64,000 bases of DNA from Geotrypetes seraphini. Lineage: Eukaryota; Chordata; Amphibia; Gymnophiona; Dermophiidae. The stretch is taken from positions 115,507,380 through 115,571,379 of the forward strand of contig NC_047095.1 in assembly GCF_902459505.1 (NCBI RefSeq). Direction: 5' to 3'. Below are positions 22,801-34,800 of the stretch, one piece after another. Under the pieces are notes generated by a model that searched no databases, had not been told where the DNA came from, and worked only from the letters and a program-made list of their open reading frames with translations. The stretch's first letter is position 1, and the number at the start of each line of letters is the position of its first letter. A program made the translations under genes and the position numbers.

Positions 22801-25800
22801 CTGCCTCATTGTCAGACCAAAAAACCACCCTCTTATTACCAAGCTTGTAGGCCCATACATACAATGCAACAACTATAAGGAAGAGTTCGAGAAAGGTGAT
22901 GTTCCTGGTGAGGCCCGAGTCTATCCATGCTTGAGGCCAAGAGGTGGCAAACCAGGCTACATCATAGTAAGTTCCACACCCCACCACACAGGCTGCATCC
23001 ATGAAAAGGTTAAATGTCCATGCTAGACACCAGCTGCACCTGACTGAGAACCAATCCATTAAATTCGCTAAGGAACTGGAGCCAAATTTAGAGGTCTCGC
23101 TTACAATATTGCGAGACCCTCAGGTGGTGATGCTTGCGGCCGACGCCTGCCGTTACCACTGCCAGAATACGAACGAATATTCTGCCCAAGGGAATAAACC
23201 AGCAAGCGAAGTTCAGGGAGCCATTAAGGGACTGCATTTGATAGTGTGAGCTTGCGATAAGCTAAGGCCTTCTCAGTTTTCAATTTCATGTTACTTACTT
23301 TTTCCTCAGGTTGTCTGATGGTCATTTGAGAGGAGTCAATTTCCATTCCCAGAAAGGTGATTACCTGACATGGTCCGGTAGTGTTGTTGCATGCAATGGG
23401 AACACTGAACTCCTTGGCAACTGCCATGAACGAATCGAGGTTCTCCATGCAAACCCCCAATTTTTGCAGGCTAACGAAGAAAAAGTCATCCAGATATTGG
23501 TTGCAGCAAGTGATCACTGGGATACCACCCAATGCAGGAAGGTGCTAAAAGTCTCCAAGAGGTTGCACAAAACCAAGGGAGCATGAAGAAAAAGACTGGG
23601 GCTCCCCTGCAAAATGCATCTGAATTCAGCAGAGCCAGGGGTTTGCTCTGCCCCCTTGCCATCCACCTCCAAAGTGGGACAGAGAAATCCCCGCTGATGT
23701 CAGGAGGGATGTCGTCAGGAGCCGAGGTGAGTTGGGAGAAAGGGCATAACAAGGGTTGGGCTTCCTCCGGGTAGCTGCCATGTTACCTGCAGCATGCTCG
23801 GCAGAACCACTGTTGCCGGGTCTTTCATGTGCAAAAAACAATTTTTAAAAAAGTTATACAGGCCTTCTCTACCCCCAGAATGTCCACTGTGAGTTCTGTT
23901 GTCTGGGCAACCAAAGCACAGCTCTCTGGCTGGGCAGCCATCTTGGGGGTGGGGGCAGGCAGAGGCCTAAAAATAATAAAATAAGTCGCTTTTCTTGGTC
24001 TTCCTCAGGAAAGGCCTTCGAGCAATTTTAAAGTCAGGTCAAATACGACTCTTCATTTGCTTTGTAAGGTTTCTCTAGTTTCAATGTATCTTTCCCGTGC
24101 CGATCCATTCACTTTAGATTTCCATTATGTGGAAAATCCATTTTAAAATTATGACTTTGGTTTTTAAGGCTTCGCATGACCATGCTTCCCTTTTAAGAAC
24201 ATAAGAACATAAGCAGTGCCTCCGCCGGGTCAGACCATAGGTCCATCCTGCCCGGCAGTCCGCTCCCGCGGCGGCCCAAACAGGTCACGACCTGTCTGAA
24301 TCACCAGAAGGGGCTCCCCTGCCTCCTTGGCTTCCCATTGAAGTCCCATCTTCCCATCGAAGTCCTAACCCTCCGGTCTTGCGCATGCACGACCTGGTTG
24401 GGTTTCTATACTTATTAGCTTTCTATACTTGTGTTACATCCCAGCTCCTCCCTCAGTATCCCACGATCCCTTTATCCCTCAGGAATTCGTCCAATCCCTG
24501 TTTGAATCCCTGTACCGTACTCTGCCTGATCACTTCCTCCGGTAGCGCATTCCAAGTGTCCACGACCCTTTGCGTGAAAAAAAACTTCCTTGCATTTGTT
24601 TTGAACCTATCTCCCTTCAGTTTCTCCGAATGCCCCCTCGTACCTGTTGTCCCCTTCAGCCTGAAGAATCTGTCCCTATCCACCCTCTCTATGCCCCTCA
24701 TGATCTTGAAGGTCTCTATCATATCTCCCCTGAGCCTCCTTTTTTCCAGAGAGAAGAGTCCCAGCCTATCCAACCTCTCAGCGTATGGGCAGTGTTCCAG
24801 CCCTCTTACCAGTTTCGTTGCTCTCCTTTGGACTCTCTCAAGTACCGCCATGTCCTTCTTGAGGTACGGCGACCAATATTGAACGCAGTATTCCAGATGC
24901 GGACGCACCATCGCTCGATACAATGGCATGATGACTTCCCGTGTCCTGGTTGTTATGCCCCTCTTTATGATGCCCAGCATCCTGTTGTGTTGGCTTTTTT
25001 CGAGGCTGCTGCGCATTGTGCAGATGGCTTCAGTGATTCATCCACCATCACACCCAAGTCTCTCTCAAGACTGCTGTCTCCCAACAATGCCCCCCCCCCA
25101 ATTTGTAGTTGAACAATGGGTTCTTTTTCCCTATATGCATGGCCTTGCATTTTTCCACGTTAAAGCACATTTGCCATTTGTTTGCCCAGTCTTCCAGTTT
25201 GTCCAGGTCCCTTTGTAGGTCCTCACACTCCTCCCTGGACCTAACTCTGCCGCACAGTTTAGTATCGTCTGCAAATTTTATAACCTCGCACTTTGCATCC
25301 TTTTCCAGGTCATTGATAAATATGTTGAAGAGTAACGGCCCCAGCACCGATCCCTGTGGCACACCGCTTGTAACTCCCCGCCAGTCAGAATATTGTCCCT
25401 TTACTCCGACCCTCTGCAGTCTACCCGACAACCAGTGCTCGATCCATCTGTGCACATCCCCTCCCACCCCGTGATTCCACAGCTTCCTAAGCAGCCTTTC
25501 ATGTGGCACCTTGTCGAAAGCCTTTTGAAAATCGAGGTAAATGATGTCTATAGGTTCCCCATTGTCCACCCGACTGCTTATTCCCTCAAAGAAGTACAGA
25601 AGGTTCGTTAAGCATGACCTTCCCTTACAGAATCCATGCTGGCTTGTTCTCAGTAGGCCATTTCCCTCGATGTGCTCGCAAATACTGTCCTTGATCATAG
25701 CTTCCACCATCTTCCCTATAATTGAAGTCAGGCTCACCGGCCTGTAGTTCCCGGGGTCACCCCTCGATCCCTTCTTGAAGATAGGTGTGACATTCGCCAA

Positions 25801-28800
25801 TTTCCAGTCCTCTGGTACCTCTCCAGTTTTCAAGGATAGGTTGCAAACATGCTGGATTGTGCCCGCTATTTCTTGTCTTAGTTCCTTTAGAACCCTTGGG
25901 TGGATCCCGTCTGGGCCCGGCGATTTGCCGCACTTTAACCTGTCTATCTGTTTGAGGACATCCTCCTTACTTACCTCTATGTGTTCCAATTTTTCAGCCT
26001 GTTCTCCACTCATGAGCTCCTCTGAGTCCGGTATATTAGATGTGTCTTCTCTCGTGAAAACCGACGAGAAGAACGTGTTCAACCTCTCAGCTACCTCTTT
26101 ATCCTCCTTAATCACTCCCTTCCTATCCCCATCGTCCAACGGCCCCACCTCTTCTCTCGCTGGTCGCTTCCCCTTTACGTAACTGAAGAATGCCTTGAAG
26201 TTTTTCGTCTCCCTGGCCAGCCCCTCTTCGTATTTCCCTTTTGCTTTTCTAACCTCTCGGTGGCATTCCTTTTGGCATTTCTTGTGCGCCTGGAGATTTT
26301 CCTCCGTTGGGTCCTTTTTCCATCTCCGGAAGGATACTTTTTTGTCATTTATTGCCCTCTTTACTTCTGTTGAGATCCAAACCGGGTCCTTTGACCGATT
26401 GTTCTTGCCGCCTTTCTTGAAACTGGGGACGTACATTCTTTGTGCTTCCTGCAGGGTGTCCCTGAATAGGGTCCAGGCGCTTCCTACAGTCTCCATCCTA
26501 AGGATGTTTCTGAGCTTCCTCCCCACCATTTCCCTCATAGCAACATAGTTCCCTTTCCTGAAGTTGAGCGCGGTTGTTGCGGTCCTCCTTACTGTGGGTG
26601 TCCCCCTTTCTAATGTGAATCTGATCGCGTTGTGGTCACTGTTGCCTAGTGGTTCTCCCACTTCTACCCCTCTTGCAGGCCTCCCTAATCCGTTTAGGAT
26701 GAGGTCAAGAGTAGCACTCCCTCGTGTTGGTTCTCTGACTAGTTGCTCCATGAAGCAGTCCCTCACAGCTTCTACAAATCCTGATTCCCTAGTGCAGTTG
26801 GAGTGACCCATACTCCAGTCAATCCCCGGGTAGTTGAAGTCCCCCATCACTGTTACACTTCCAGTCCTGCATTCTTGTCTCAGTTCAGCTTCCAAGTCGT
26901 GTCCGACTCCTTCCGGCGTACCAGGTGGGCGATAGTACAGCCCCAGTTTTATGCCTGCACCCTTGTTTCCCGGCAATTTGACCCATAGCGATTCCAGCCC
27001 CTCTGCCTTCTTTGCCATATCCATCCCGACCGAGTAGATAGAGTCCTTTATATATAGTGCTATGCCTCCCCCCTTCTTGTGGGTCCTGTCCCTCCTGTAG
27101 AGCTTGTACCCCGGCAGCGCCACCTCCCATTGATTCTCCTCTGTCCACCATGTTTCTGTAATTCCAATTATATCCAGGTCTTCCCCCTTGGCCACGACCT
27201 CTAGTTCACCCATCTTGGCCATGAGGCTTCTTGCATTTGCGTACATGCACCGCAGGTCCCGTCGTTTTTCCTCCACCTCTGTATTTACCTGGGCCGCCTC
27301 CCCTTGAACTTCGGGCAGTTTTCCTGTTCCCTGTGCTTCTGCTTTGCCCTTAGCCCTTACCCTCGTAGCTTTCGGTTTCCCCACATTCCCGCCACCCCAC
27401 TTCCCCGCTTTTCCTCTGGGTTTTCTAGCCCTACCGGCCCCCTCCTGGGCTATCATCCCTTGAGCCTCCGTTTGATCCCCCTCGCCTTGTGGCACCCCTA
27501 TATTGCCCTCAGCTTTCGCTCTCGTGCCACCCAGTCCCCTTGTGTCTCCATGCCCCTTAGTCTCCTCCCAGCAAGCTCCCTTTACCTGATGTTTCCCTCG
27601 CTATCTGATCATAAGATCCATCGGTCTCTCTATTTCCTCCTTGCAGTCAGCCCGTTCAGCATCTGTTCTGGATACTGTTGTCCGAAGCGTCAACATCAGA
27701 TCAGCTGTCGGCTTTCCCCTTCTCCTCAGTTTAAAGCCCTCTCGATCTCCTTCCTCACATTGGCTGCCAGTAGTCTAGTTCCCGCTGTGCTCAGGTGCAG
27801 GCCGTCCCGCCGGTAGAGCTTACTCTTTCCCCAGAAGGACGTCCAATTCCTCACAAAGTGGAAGCCCTCCTCCTGGCACCATCTCCTCAACCATGCATTC
27901 ACAGCCTGGAGGTCTGCCTGTCTCTTTGCATCTGCTCTCGGTACAGGCAGGATCTCTGAGAATGCTATCCTCCGGGTACTCCTCTTCAGCTTTCGTCCCA
28001 GGACCCTGAACTGGTCAGTCAGTGTGGCCATGCTGAAGTTCCTCCGGCTCACATCGTTCGTTCCGACGTGGATTATCACCGCAGTCTCCTCTGTCTCTGC
28101 TCCGTCCAGGATCCTCTCGATCCTATCAGTGACGTCTCGTGTATTGGCCCCTGGGAGACAAGTCACCAGCCGGTCCTCCCTTCCTCCAGCTACGTGACTG
28201 TCAACCTCTCTCAAGATCGAGTCTCCCACCACAATAGCAGACTTCCCTTTCCTCAGCAACCTCCTCTGTCTCAGGTCCGTGTCCTCGGTGTAGTGCGGTG
28301 TCTCTCCCTCGGGGTCCCGGTGAGTCACGGTCTCCTCCTCTTGCGTGGTTCCTCCGCTAGGTCCTTCCCCGGTGTCGCCTTGTGGATCCTGGGTCTCGTC
28401 TGCCGACATCCGTCTGTGCAGCTGCTGGTCCTGTTCCTCCACCTTCCTCCTATAGGCTTCCTCGATGAATCTCTCGAGGTCCCTCACCTGGTCCACAATG
28501 GGGCCTGCTCCGTCTGTGTCCTCGGTTGACCAGCTCGTCTCCTCTGTGTTGCGCAGTCCCTCCAGTCCCTCGACCCTGACCCTCAATCTGTCGACCTCCA
28601 TCCTCAGGCTTTCCAGTTCCTGACACCGACTGCATATGTACTCCCGCCTCCCCAAGGGGAGGTAGTCGTACATATTACACTCTGTGCAGTATACTGGAAA
28701 GTACCTCTGGGATCCTGGGTCCTCCATCGCTCTCGTGAAGTGCTGGTGTGCTCCTGCTGTGGGTAAGAGAGAGAGAAAGAGAAAAGAAAGTGAATTACTT

Positions 28801-31800
28801 GGCGTTTCTGGTTCCCTCGCAAGGCTTCTTCGCAAAGGCGCTCTCGCTAAGGTGAGCGCCTTTGCCACGCGCCGAACGGCTGGGCGCCGTTGGCTCCCTT
28901 CTTCTTAAAGGGGAGCCCGGGCGCCGATGCGACCTATGACGCGGTGAGGGGGCGGAGCTATCTCTCGCCGGTCCTCCTGCCTGCTCTGGCTTCCTCCCTT
29001 TCGGCCTCTCCTGCCCTGCAATAAAGAAAAAAATACAGAAGAAACAAAAGGCAGAAACCGCCGAGGTCTGCCTCGTGCCCTGGCTTCCCTTCTTCTTAAA
29101 GGGGAGCCCGGGCGCCGATGCGACCTATGACGCGGTGAGGGGGCGGAGCTATCTCTCGCCGGTCCTCCTGCCTGCTCTGGCTTCCTCCCTTTCGGCCTCT
29201 CCTGCCCTCTCCGGCCCTGCAATAAAGAAAAAAATACAGAAGAAACAAAAGGCAGAAACCGCCGAGGTCTGCCTCGTGCCCTGGCTTCCCTTCTTCTTAA
29301 AGGGGAGCCCGGGCGCCGATGCGACCTATGACGCGGTGAGGGGGCGGAGCTATCTCTCGCCGGTCCTCCTGCCTGCTCTGGCTTCCTCCCTTTCGGCCTC
29401 TCCTGCCCTCTCCGGCCCTGCAATAAAGAAAAAAATTCAGAAGAAACAAAAGGCAGAAACCGCCGAGGTCTGCCTCGTGCCCTGGCTTCCCTTCTTCTTA
29501 AAGGGGAGCCCGGGCGCCGATGTGACCTATGACGCGGTGAGGGGGCGGAGCTATCTCTCGCCGGTCCTCCTGCCTGCTCTGGCTTCCTCCCTTTCGGCCT
29601 CTCCTGCCCTGCAATAAAGAAAAAAATACAGAAGAAACAAAAGGCAGAAACCGCCGAGGTCTTTTGTATTGACACTGCTTTAAAAACGTACAAACCAACA
29701 CAAGTTCTGCTTTCTTGATATACCTTCTGCTTTAGGCATGTTTAAACAATTCTCTTCTTATAGTTGCAGGCCCATCTTCTGGAGCACTTCATCGCACAGC
29801 GTGCATTCAATACCACCATTGCTCTCATTCAGTGAACAGCTGAAAGCCTCTCTTTTCCAGCAAGTCTTTGCACGACGATATACATGAGCACTTTAATTAC
29901 TGGGTCTGATTACGCTTTCAGCGGTAACTGGGCTGTAAGCCGCTCGGGCTGAATTAACCCTGGATAATCTGGACATTCATTTTACAGAAACTTAGGGCTC
30001 CTTTTCCTAAGGTGCGGCAGCATTTTTAGCACGCACTAACCACCCGCTAAACCAAAATTACTAACGCAAGCTCTGTGGAGGCGTCTGTGTTTAGCGCACG
30101 CTAAAACTGCTAGCGTACCTTAGTAAAAAGCAGCTCTTAGTGGTTAACTGTTTTATCTAGTACATGAGTGGGTTGGGGAACTGCGATTGACCAGAAAGGT
30201 CTTGAAGAATAACCCCCCCTCCCCCTTTCACAAAACTACACAAGCCGTTTTTAGCGCTGGCTGGTGCTCTGAATGCTCTATACTGCTCCAACGCTCAGCG
30301 TTCCTATAAGCGTCAGAACGGCGCAGAGCTTTCAGGGCCGGACGGTGCTAAAAACCGCTTGTGCGGTTTTGTTAAAAAAAAAAAACCAAACACAACCAAA
30401 AAACGGGGAGGGGGGTAATTCTTTAAGACATTTCCCGTCAATCACAAAGTTCCCTGACCCACGCACTTAAACAGTTAACCACTAAGTTTCTATAAAATTA
30501 GTTAGGCATATTTACCATGTTGGTCATATTATGGAATTTGGGTGGGAGGGAGGGATGAGCTTTGGTGGTTAATGGCAATGTATAACTGTGAACTATATAT
30601 ATATATATATATATATAGATATATATATATAGATATCTATAGATATATATATATATCTATAGATATATATATATATCTATAGATATATATATATATATAT
30701 AGATATATATATATATCTATATAGATATATATATATAGATAGATAGATAGACACAGAGACAAACAGAGACAGACAGAGAGACAAACAGAGACAGACAGAG
30801 AGACAAACAGAGACAGACAGAGAGACAAACAGAGACAGACAGAGAGACAGACAGAGAGACAAACAGAGACAGACAGAGAGACAAACAGAGACAGACAGAT
30901 GTGTAGTCTGGTACAACCATTTGTTTGGTTCTTGTACTTTTTATTTTGGAATATCTTTGTGATTGCTGACAAGATGGTTATGATGTTTATCTATTAAAAT
31001 TTAATAAAAATCTAGTGAGGAGAAAAAAAAAAACCCCAACACCCCTGGATAATCTGGGTTAGTGCAGCAACCCTTAAGTTAACCGGGTACTGGCCAATAT
31101 TTAGACCGGTACTGGTTAACTTAGTGGATAAGGTTAGGACAATTGTGCCCGTTAACTGGCTAAGTTGCCAGTCCACCATAACTCCACCTCAGTCCAATCC
31201 TAACCTAGTCGGTTAGGGAACAGCCAGTTAGTGGAGATATTTGGGGGTACCAACTGATTAAGTACCGGTGAACAGCAGCAGCTGGCCAGTTCAGCAGGGA
31301 TTAACCAGGAAGAAGCCCCTTTTGCCTGGATAAGTCCCTTTAAATACCGACCCCTTAACTATTATAACCTGTGATGGAAGAATTTTTATCTGCAGTACGA
31401 TGATTGTTCTGTTTTGATTTTGTTATTCTGGGTCTTATGGCCGGTTGTGGGTGTTTAATTATTGGGTTTCCTTTTAGCCGCCTAGATCTGGAGGTAGTGT
31501 GGAAAATACAAATTTTAAAGAAAATAGAAAAGAAAAAGAAGCAGCCGACAATTTGAATACGGAGGATTTCTCAGGACATGGTGGAATTTGTTTTCAGAGG
31601 CTCTGATCAAGGCATCTAGAGCAGCTACGTCTAAAGGGCTTTGGACAAGTTACCGAAAGAAAAGTCCATAAACCTTTATTAGCCTAATAAACTTGGGGAA
31701 AGTTTTGTATATCCTTGGGATGGAGTAACAAGGTTCGGATTGGCCACAGTCAGAGACGGGATGATGGGCTCAATGTAACTTTCATCTGAGCCAGTGGGCC

Positions 31801-34800
31801 AATCAAGGGCTATATTCAATTATCTTTTAAATTCTCCCACCCATAAAACATTGATTTGTCCCTAAAGTAGTTTCAAGTTTAACATTTCTTATACCACCTA
31901 ATCAGACTTCTAGGCGGTGTACAATTTCAGTAAAAAAAACATATATTGACAATAATACAAATTTAAAATAGACATCTTTAGGGGTAGTTAGTACATCCCA
32001 AGAACGCTTTAACCAAGGACAAACAAGGACACAAGGAAAAAAGGTTGGAACTACAATATTATAGAAAAGAGGACACTGGAAGGGAACATCCTGTTTTGCC
32101 CTTACAAGGACACTTAGAAATGAAAAGGTGCGCCATCTTTACCTCTGTGATTTTTCATCCAGTCTTTAGGACCAGCTAGCAAACTACATTTCTTCCTTGG
32201 AGATGCAGGGTCTGGGTGCTGAAATGTCACATAATTGCTCCTGAGTGATAGGGAGAGAGAGAGAGAAGACCATTACTCTCTAAGCAAAACATTTTTACTA
32301 TTTTTATTAAGGTAAAGTGGCTGGACGGGATTTGAAATCTCAACACGAACAAAGCTAATGAATTTATATAGGGTCAGAACCGGATCACCAAAAAGGGAAG
32401 GTCAAAGAGAGCAGGCAGGAATCTAGCAGAGAGGATCACCACAAGGTCACCCTACCGCCCTCCCATAATATTCAAAAGGATCAGAGGGTGTCTCCAGGGC
32501 TTTAGGAACAGAGACTGAGCTTGGATTTAGTCCTGTTGTACCTCTAAAGCTTTGCATTTTAGACTTCTCTGAACAAAAAAGCATAAGTCCAAGCATGCAA
32601 TGGGGCAAAATCAGGAATTACCTAATCAATGCACCTTAAAAACAGGACTCGGAAAGCTACATAGACAAGGGCCCGATTCTGGAAATGACGCCTGCAAAAC
32701 AGGCACCTACCACGTGTCAACCACCGGTAGGGGCTGCATCCAGAATCAAGTCTATTTTTTTGTACAGATGCCTTAAATTACATTACATTACATTACATTA
32801 GTGATTTCTATTCCGCTTGTACCTTGCGGTTCAAAGCGGATTACATAAGAAGAAGCTGGACATTTCCAGGAGGGTACATGACATTTAGGGTAAGACATAG
32901 TTACAGAATGAGTATAGACTTGGTAACATTGGATGAGAGCAGTAGGCCAGCATCTTATAGGTCTACGTTTAAGGCGTCCATAGGTTCCGTTCCCGGCATC
33001 AATAATAATAAAAAAAAAAGACAGCCTCCCGATTGGTCTGTTATGACAGCAATGGGACGCTGTTTTGAGAATCAGGCCCTAAATGCAGAAATCCCAACCC
33101 TCAAGTTTCACTATGCTCAGGTCAAGTGTTCTGAAAATTTTCTTGGTTGGCTCAAAATGAGAAAGAAAGAAGACGGTGGCCCTCTTGGTTTCCATTTATT
33201 GGTCATCCCCTCTCTTAAAATCATCAACACTCGACGGCAATCTATCTTTACTATCATGGCGCCTCAGACATGGAATTCACTCCCAATTTACTTGAGAGGA
33301 AAAGAATTTGGAAAAATTTAAGAGCAAACTCAAGAGTTTTCTTTTTAAAGATGCATTCAATACTTAATTGAATTGCTTACTGCTCTTCTGTTTATTTTTA
33401 AACCTTTTAATCAGTTTTGTCTTTCCCTTCCTGCTGTTTTTAACCCCTAATTGTTTGCTCCTATATTAATTAGATTGTATTTCGTTCCTTGCCTTGCCTA
33501 TTGTCTTATTGTACTTGAAAAAGTGTGTTTTTTTTAGGTTTTGTAGACTTAGTCCCTTTGTTAGTTATGTAAGTTTATTTTAACTATGTATTTTGCTGAC
33601 TTGTACATCGCCTAGAATTTGGAATAGGCGATTAACCAAATTATAAAATAAACTTGAAACTTCCAACAGCATGGCATGACAACCATGATCTTTTACAGGT
33701 ACTCATTCCTCCGAATGCAGCTGGAGAAAACAGATGAGTGCCAGGCAGGGAGAGGTGGGGCAGACTAGGGGACGGTACAGATTGCTTTGTTGCTTTTAAG
33801 GGCATAAAGGTGGAAATCTTGGGAATTATTGGCTGGAACATGCTGAGAAAGGGAAGAACCTGAAGAGTTGAGATATTGTTACAAAATACTCCTCTAAGCT
33901 GTTGCCGGTGACAGGAAGAACTACTTCCACCTACACTAAAAACCATTGGGGCCTGCTGAAAGAGGTCAGCAGATGTGACCCTCTGGCAGGAAGAGGAGGC
34001 TGGGAGAGGAAGGGATGGAGGACCCACTTCAAAATCAGCCTAAAAGAAAAGATGGGTTACTGTATTTGGGTTAACAAGTTCCAGGCAATGGGGTAGACTT
34101 CTGGTGACTAGTTAATTGCACAGGGGCAACTATGTAATCTTACTTTTGGGACGTGCTCCCTCGGGCGTAGTTCAGAAGATGAGGGAAATAACATACTTTA
34201 GAAAAAGGTCAAAGAAACACATTTTGGATGCTTTTTCTGTTAAGTAAAGTATGAGAACTTTTATTCATGGCTTCTTCCCTTTCAGCGATGCCCCTGTGAA
34301 TACTTTAGGAGGAGGAGGCTGGGAAATTAGGAGCCAGTAAGCAAGACCCTAGATCCTCTGCCAACACCCGAATGCAGACAAACCAGCAGAAAAAGACGAC
34401 CATACCTGCTCAAAATCTTGTTCACGTCCTGAATGGAGAGAAACAGAAAGAGAAAACACACCACTTTTTCATTATTTATTGTAAACTAGTGTTTAAGCCC
34501 ATTACATTAACGGGTGCTAGTAAAGCCTCCTTCCCTCACATGTCCCCTATTTTCAGCCCCAGCTCCAAACCCATTTTTACCCTCCCATCCCCCGAGCACC
34601 CTTCTCCCATCTTTTTCCTTTCAGCTTCCAGCCCCCAGCTCCCTTTTCTCACCAGCAGCATTTCCCTCCCCCACTTCCCTGTGCAGCAACAGCAGCATTC
34701 CCTCCCCCCACCCCACTTCCCTGTGCAGCAGCATTCCCTCCCCCCCCCACTTCCCTGTGCAGCAGCATTTCTGTTTGTTTCTGACTGGCTCCCTTACAGT

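Larger units (their letters stand above)
20130..23790 (-). mobile_element. Ngaro-type tyrosine-recombinase retrotransposon, broken
   Basis: On the minus strand the order is RT (around YLDDFFF, 23.5-23.2 kb), RNase H (about 23.06-22.69 kb, with [12 protein letters not shown]), a tyrosine-recombinase-like region (about 22.6-21.6 kb) and an SGNH-hydrolase piece (about 21.5-21.3 kb, [10 protein letters not shown]). The ends are split direct repeats in the order A1 (23760..23579), coding part, B1 (21085..20879), A2 (20850..20736), B2 (20485..20272), the arrangement known for DIRS/Ngaro elements. RT-RH-recombinase-hydrolase is the animal Ngaro order. It is a fossil with many breaks, perhaps ten or more. 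Confidence 0.8.
24196..29663 (-). mobile_element. CR1 LINE, nearly full length, with tandem 5' monomers
   Basis: A 5.5-kb CR1 on the minus strand with every expected part: four 5' tandem repeats (29663..28896), ORF1 (28727..27726), ORF2 (27495..24453) and a 3' UTR ending in two TTATGTTC octamers near 24198. CR1 copies are usually strongly 5'-truncated, so this is a rare near-complete one. ORF1 is open and ORF2 has two frameshifts, so the copy is dead but young. It lies in the last intron of the TRIM gene in the same orientation as that gene. Confidence 0.92.

Noticed and set aside
27304-27816. 170-codon plus-strand frame
   Set aside because: Antisense of the CR1 ORF1/ORF2 junction, with no own features.
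28896-29663. CRISPR-like array
   Set aside because: Units are ~200 bp, contiguous, in a LINE 5' end of a vertebrate genome; there are no unique spacers.
28905-29693. 262-codon minus frame with three repeated protein blocks and the plus-strand counterpart
   Set aside because: It is the CR1 5' tandem monomer array read in frame; the ~201-bp unit is divisible by three, so frames stay open by chance.
30637-30972. Long minus-strand frames rich in SVCLSL and YIYIYI
   Set aside because: They are translations of the microsatellite at 30592..30900.
33641-34027. Minus frame as a further TRIM exon
   Set aside because: No acceptor/donor pair with the required phase, and no sequence like the family's linker.
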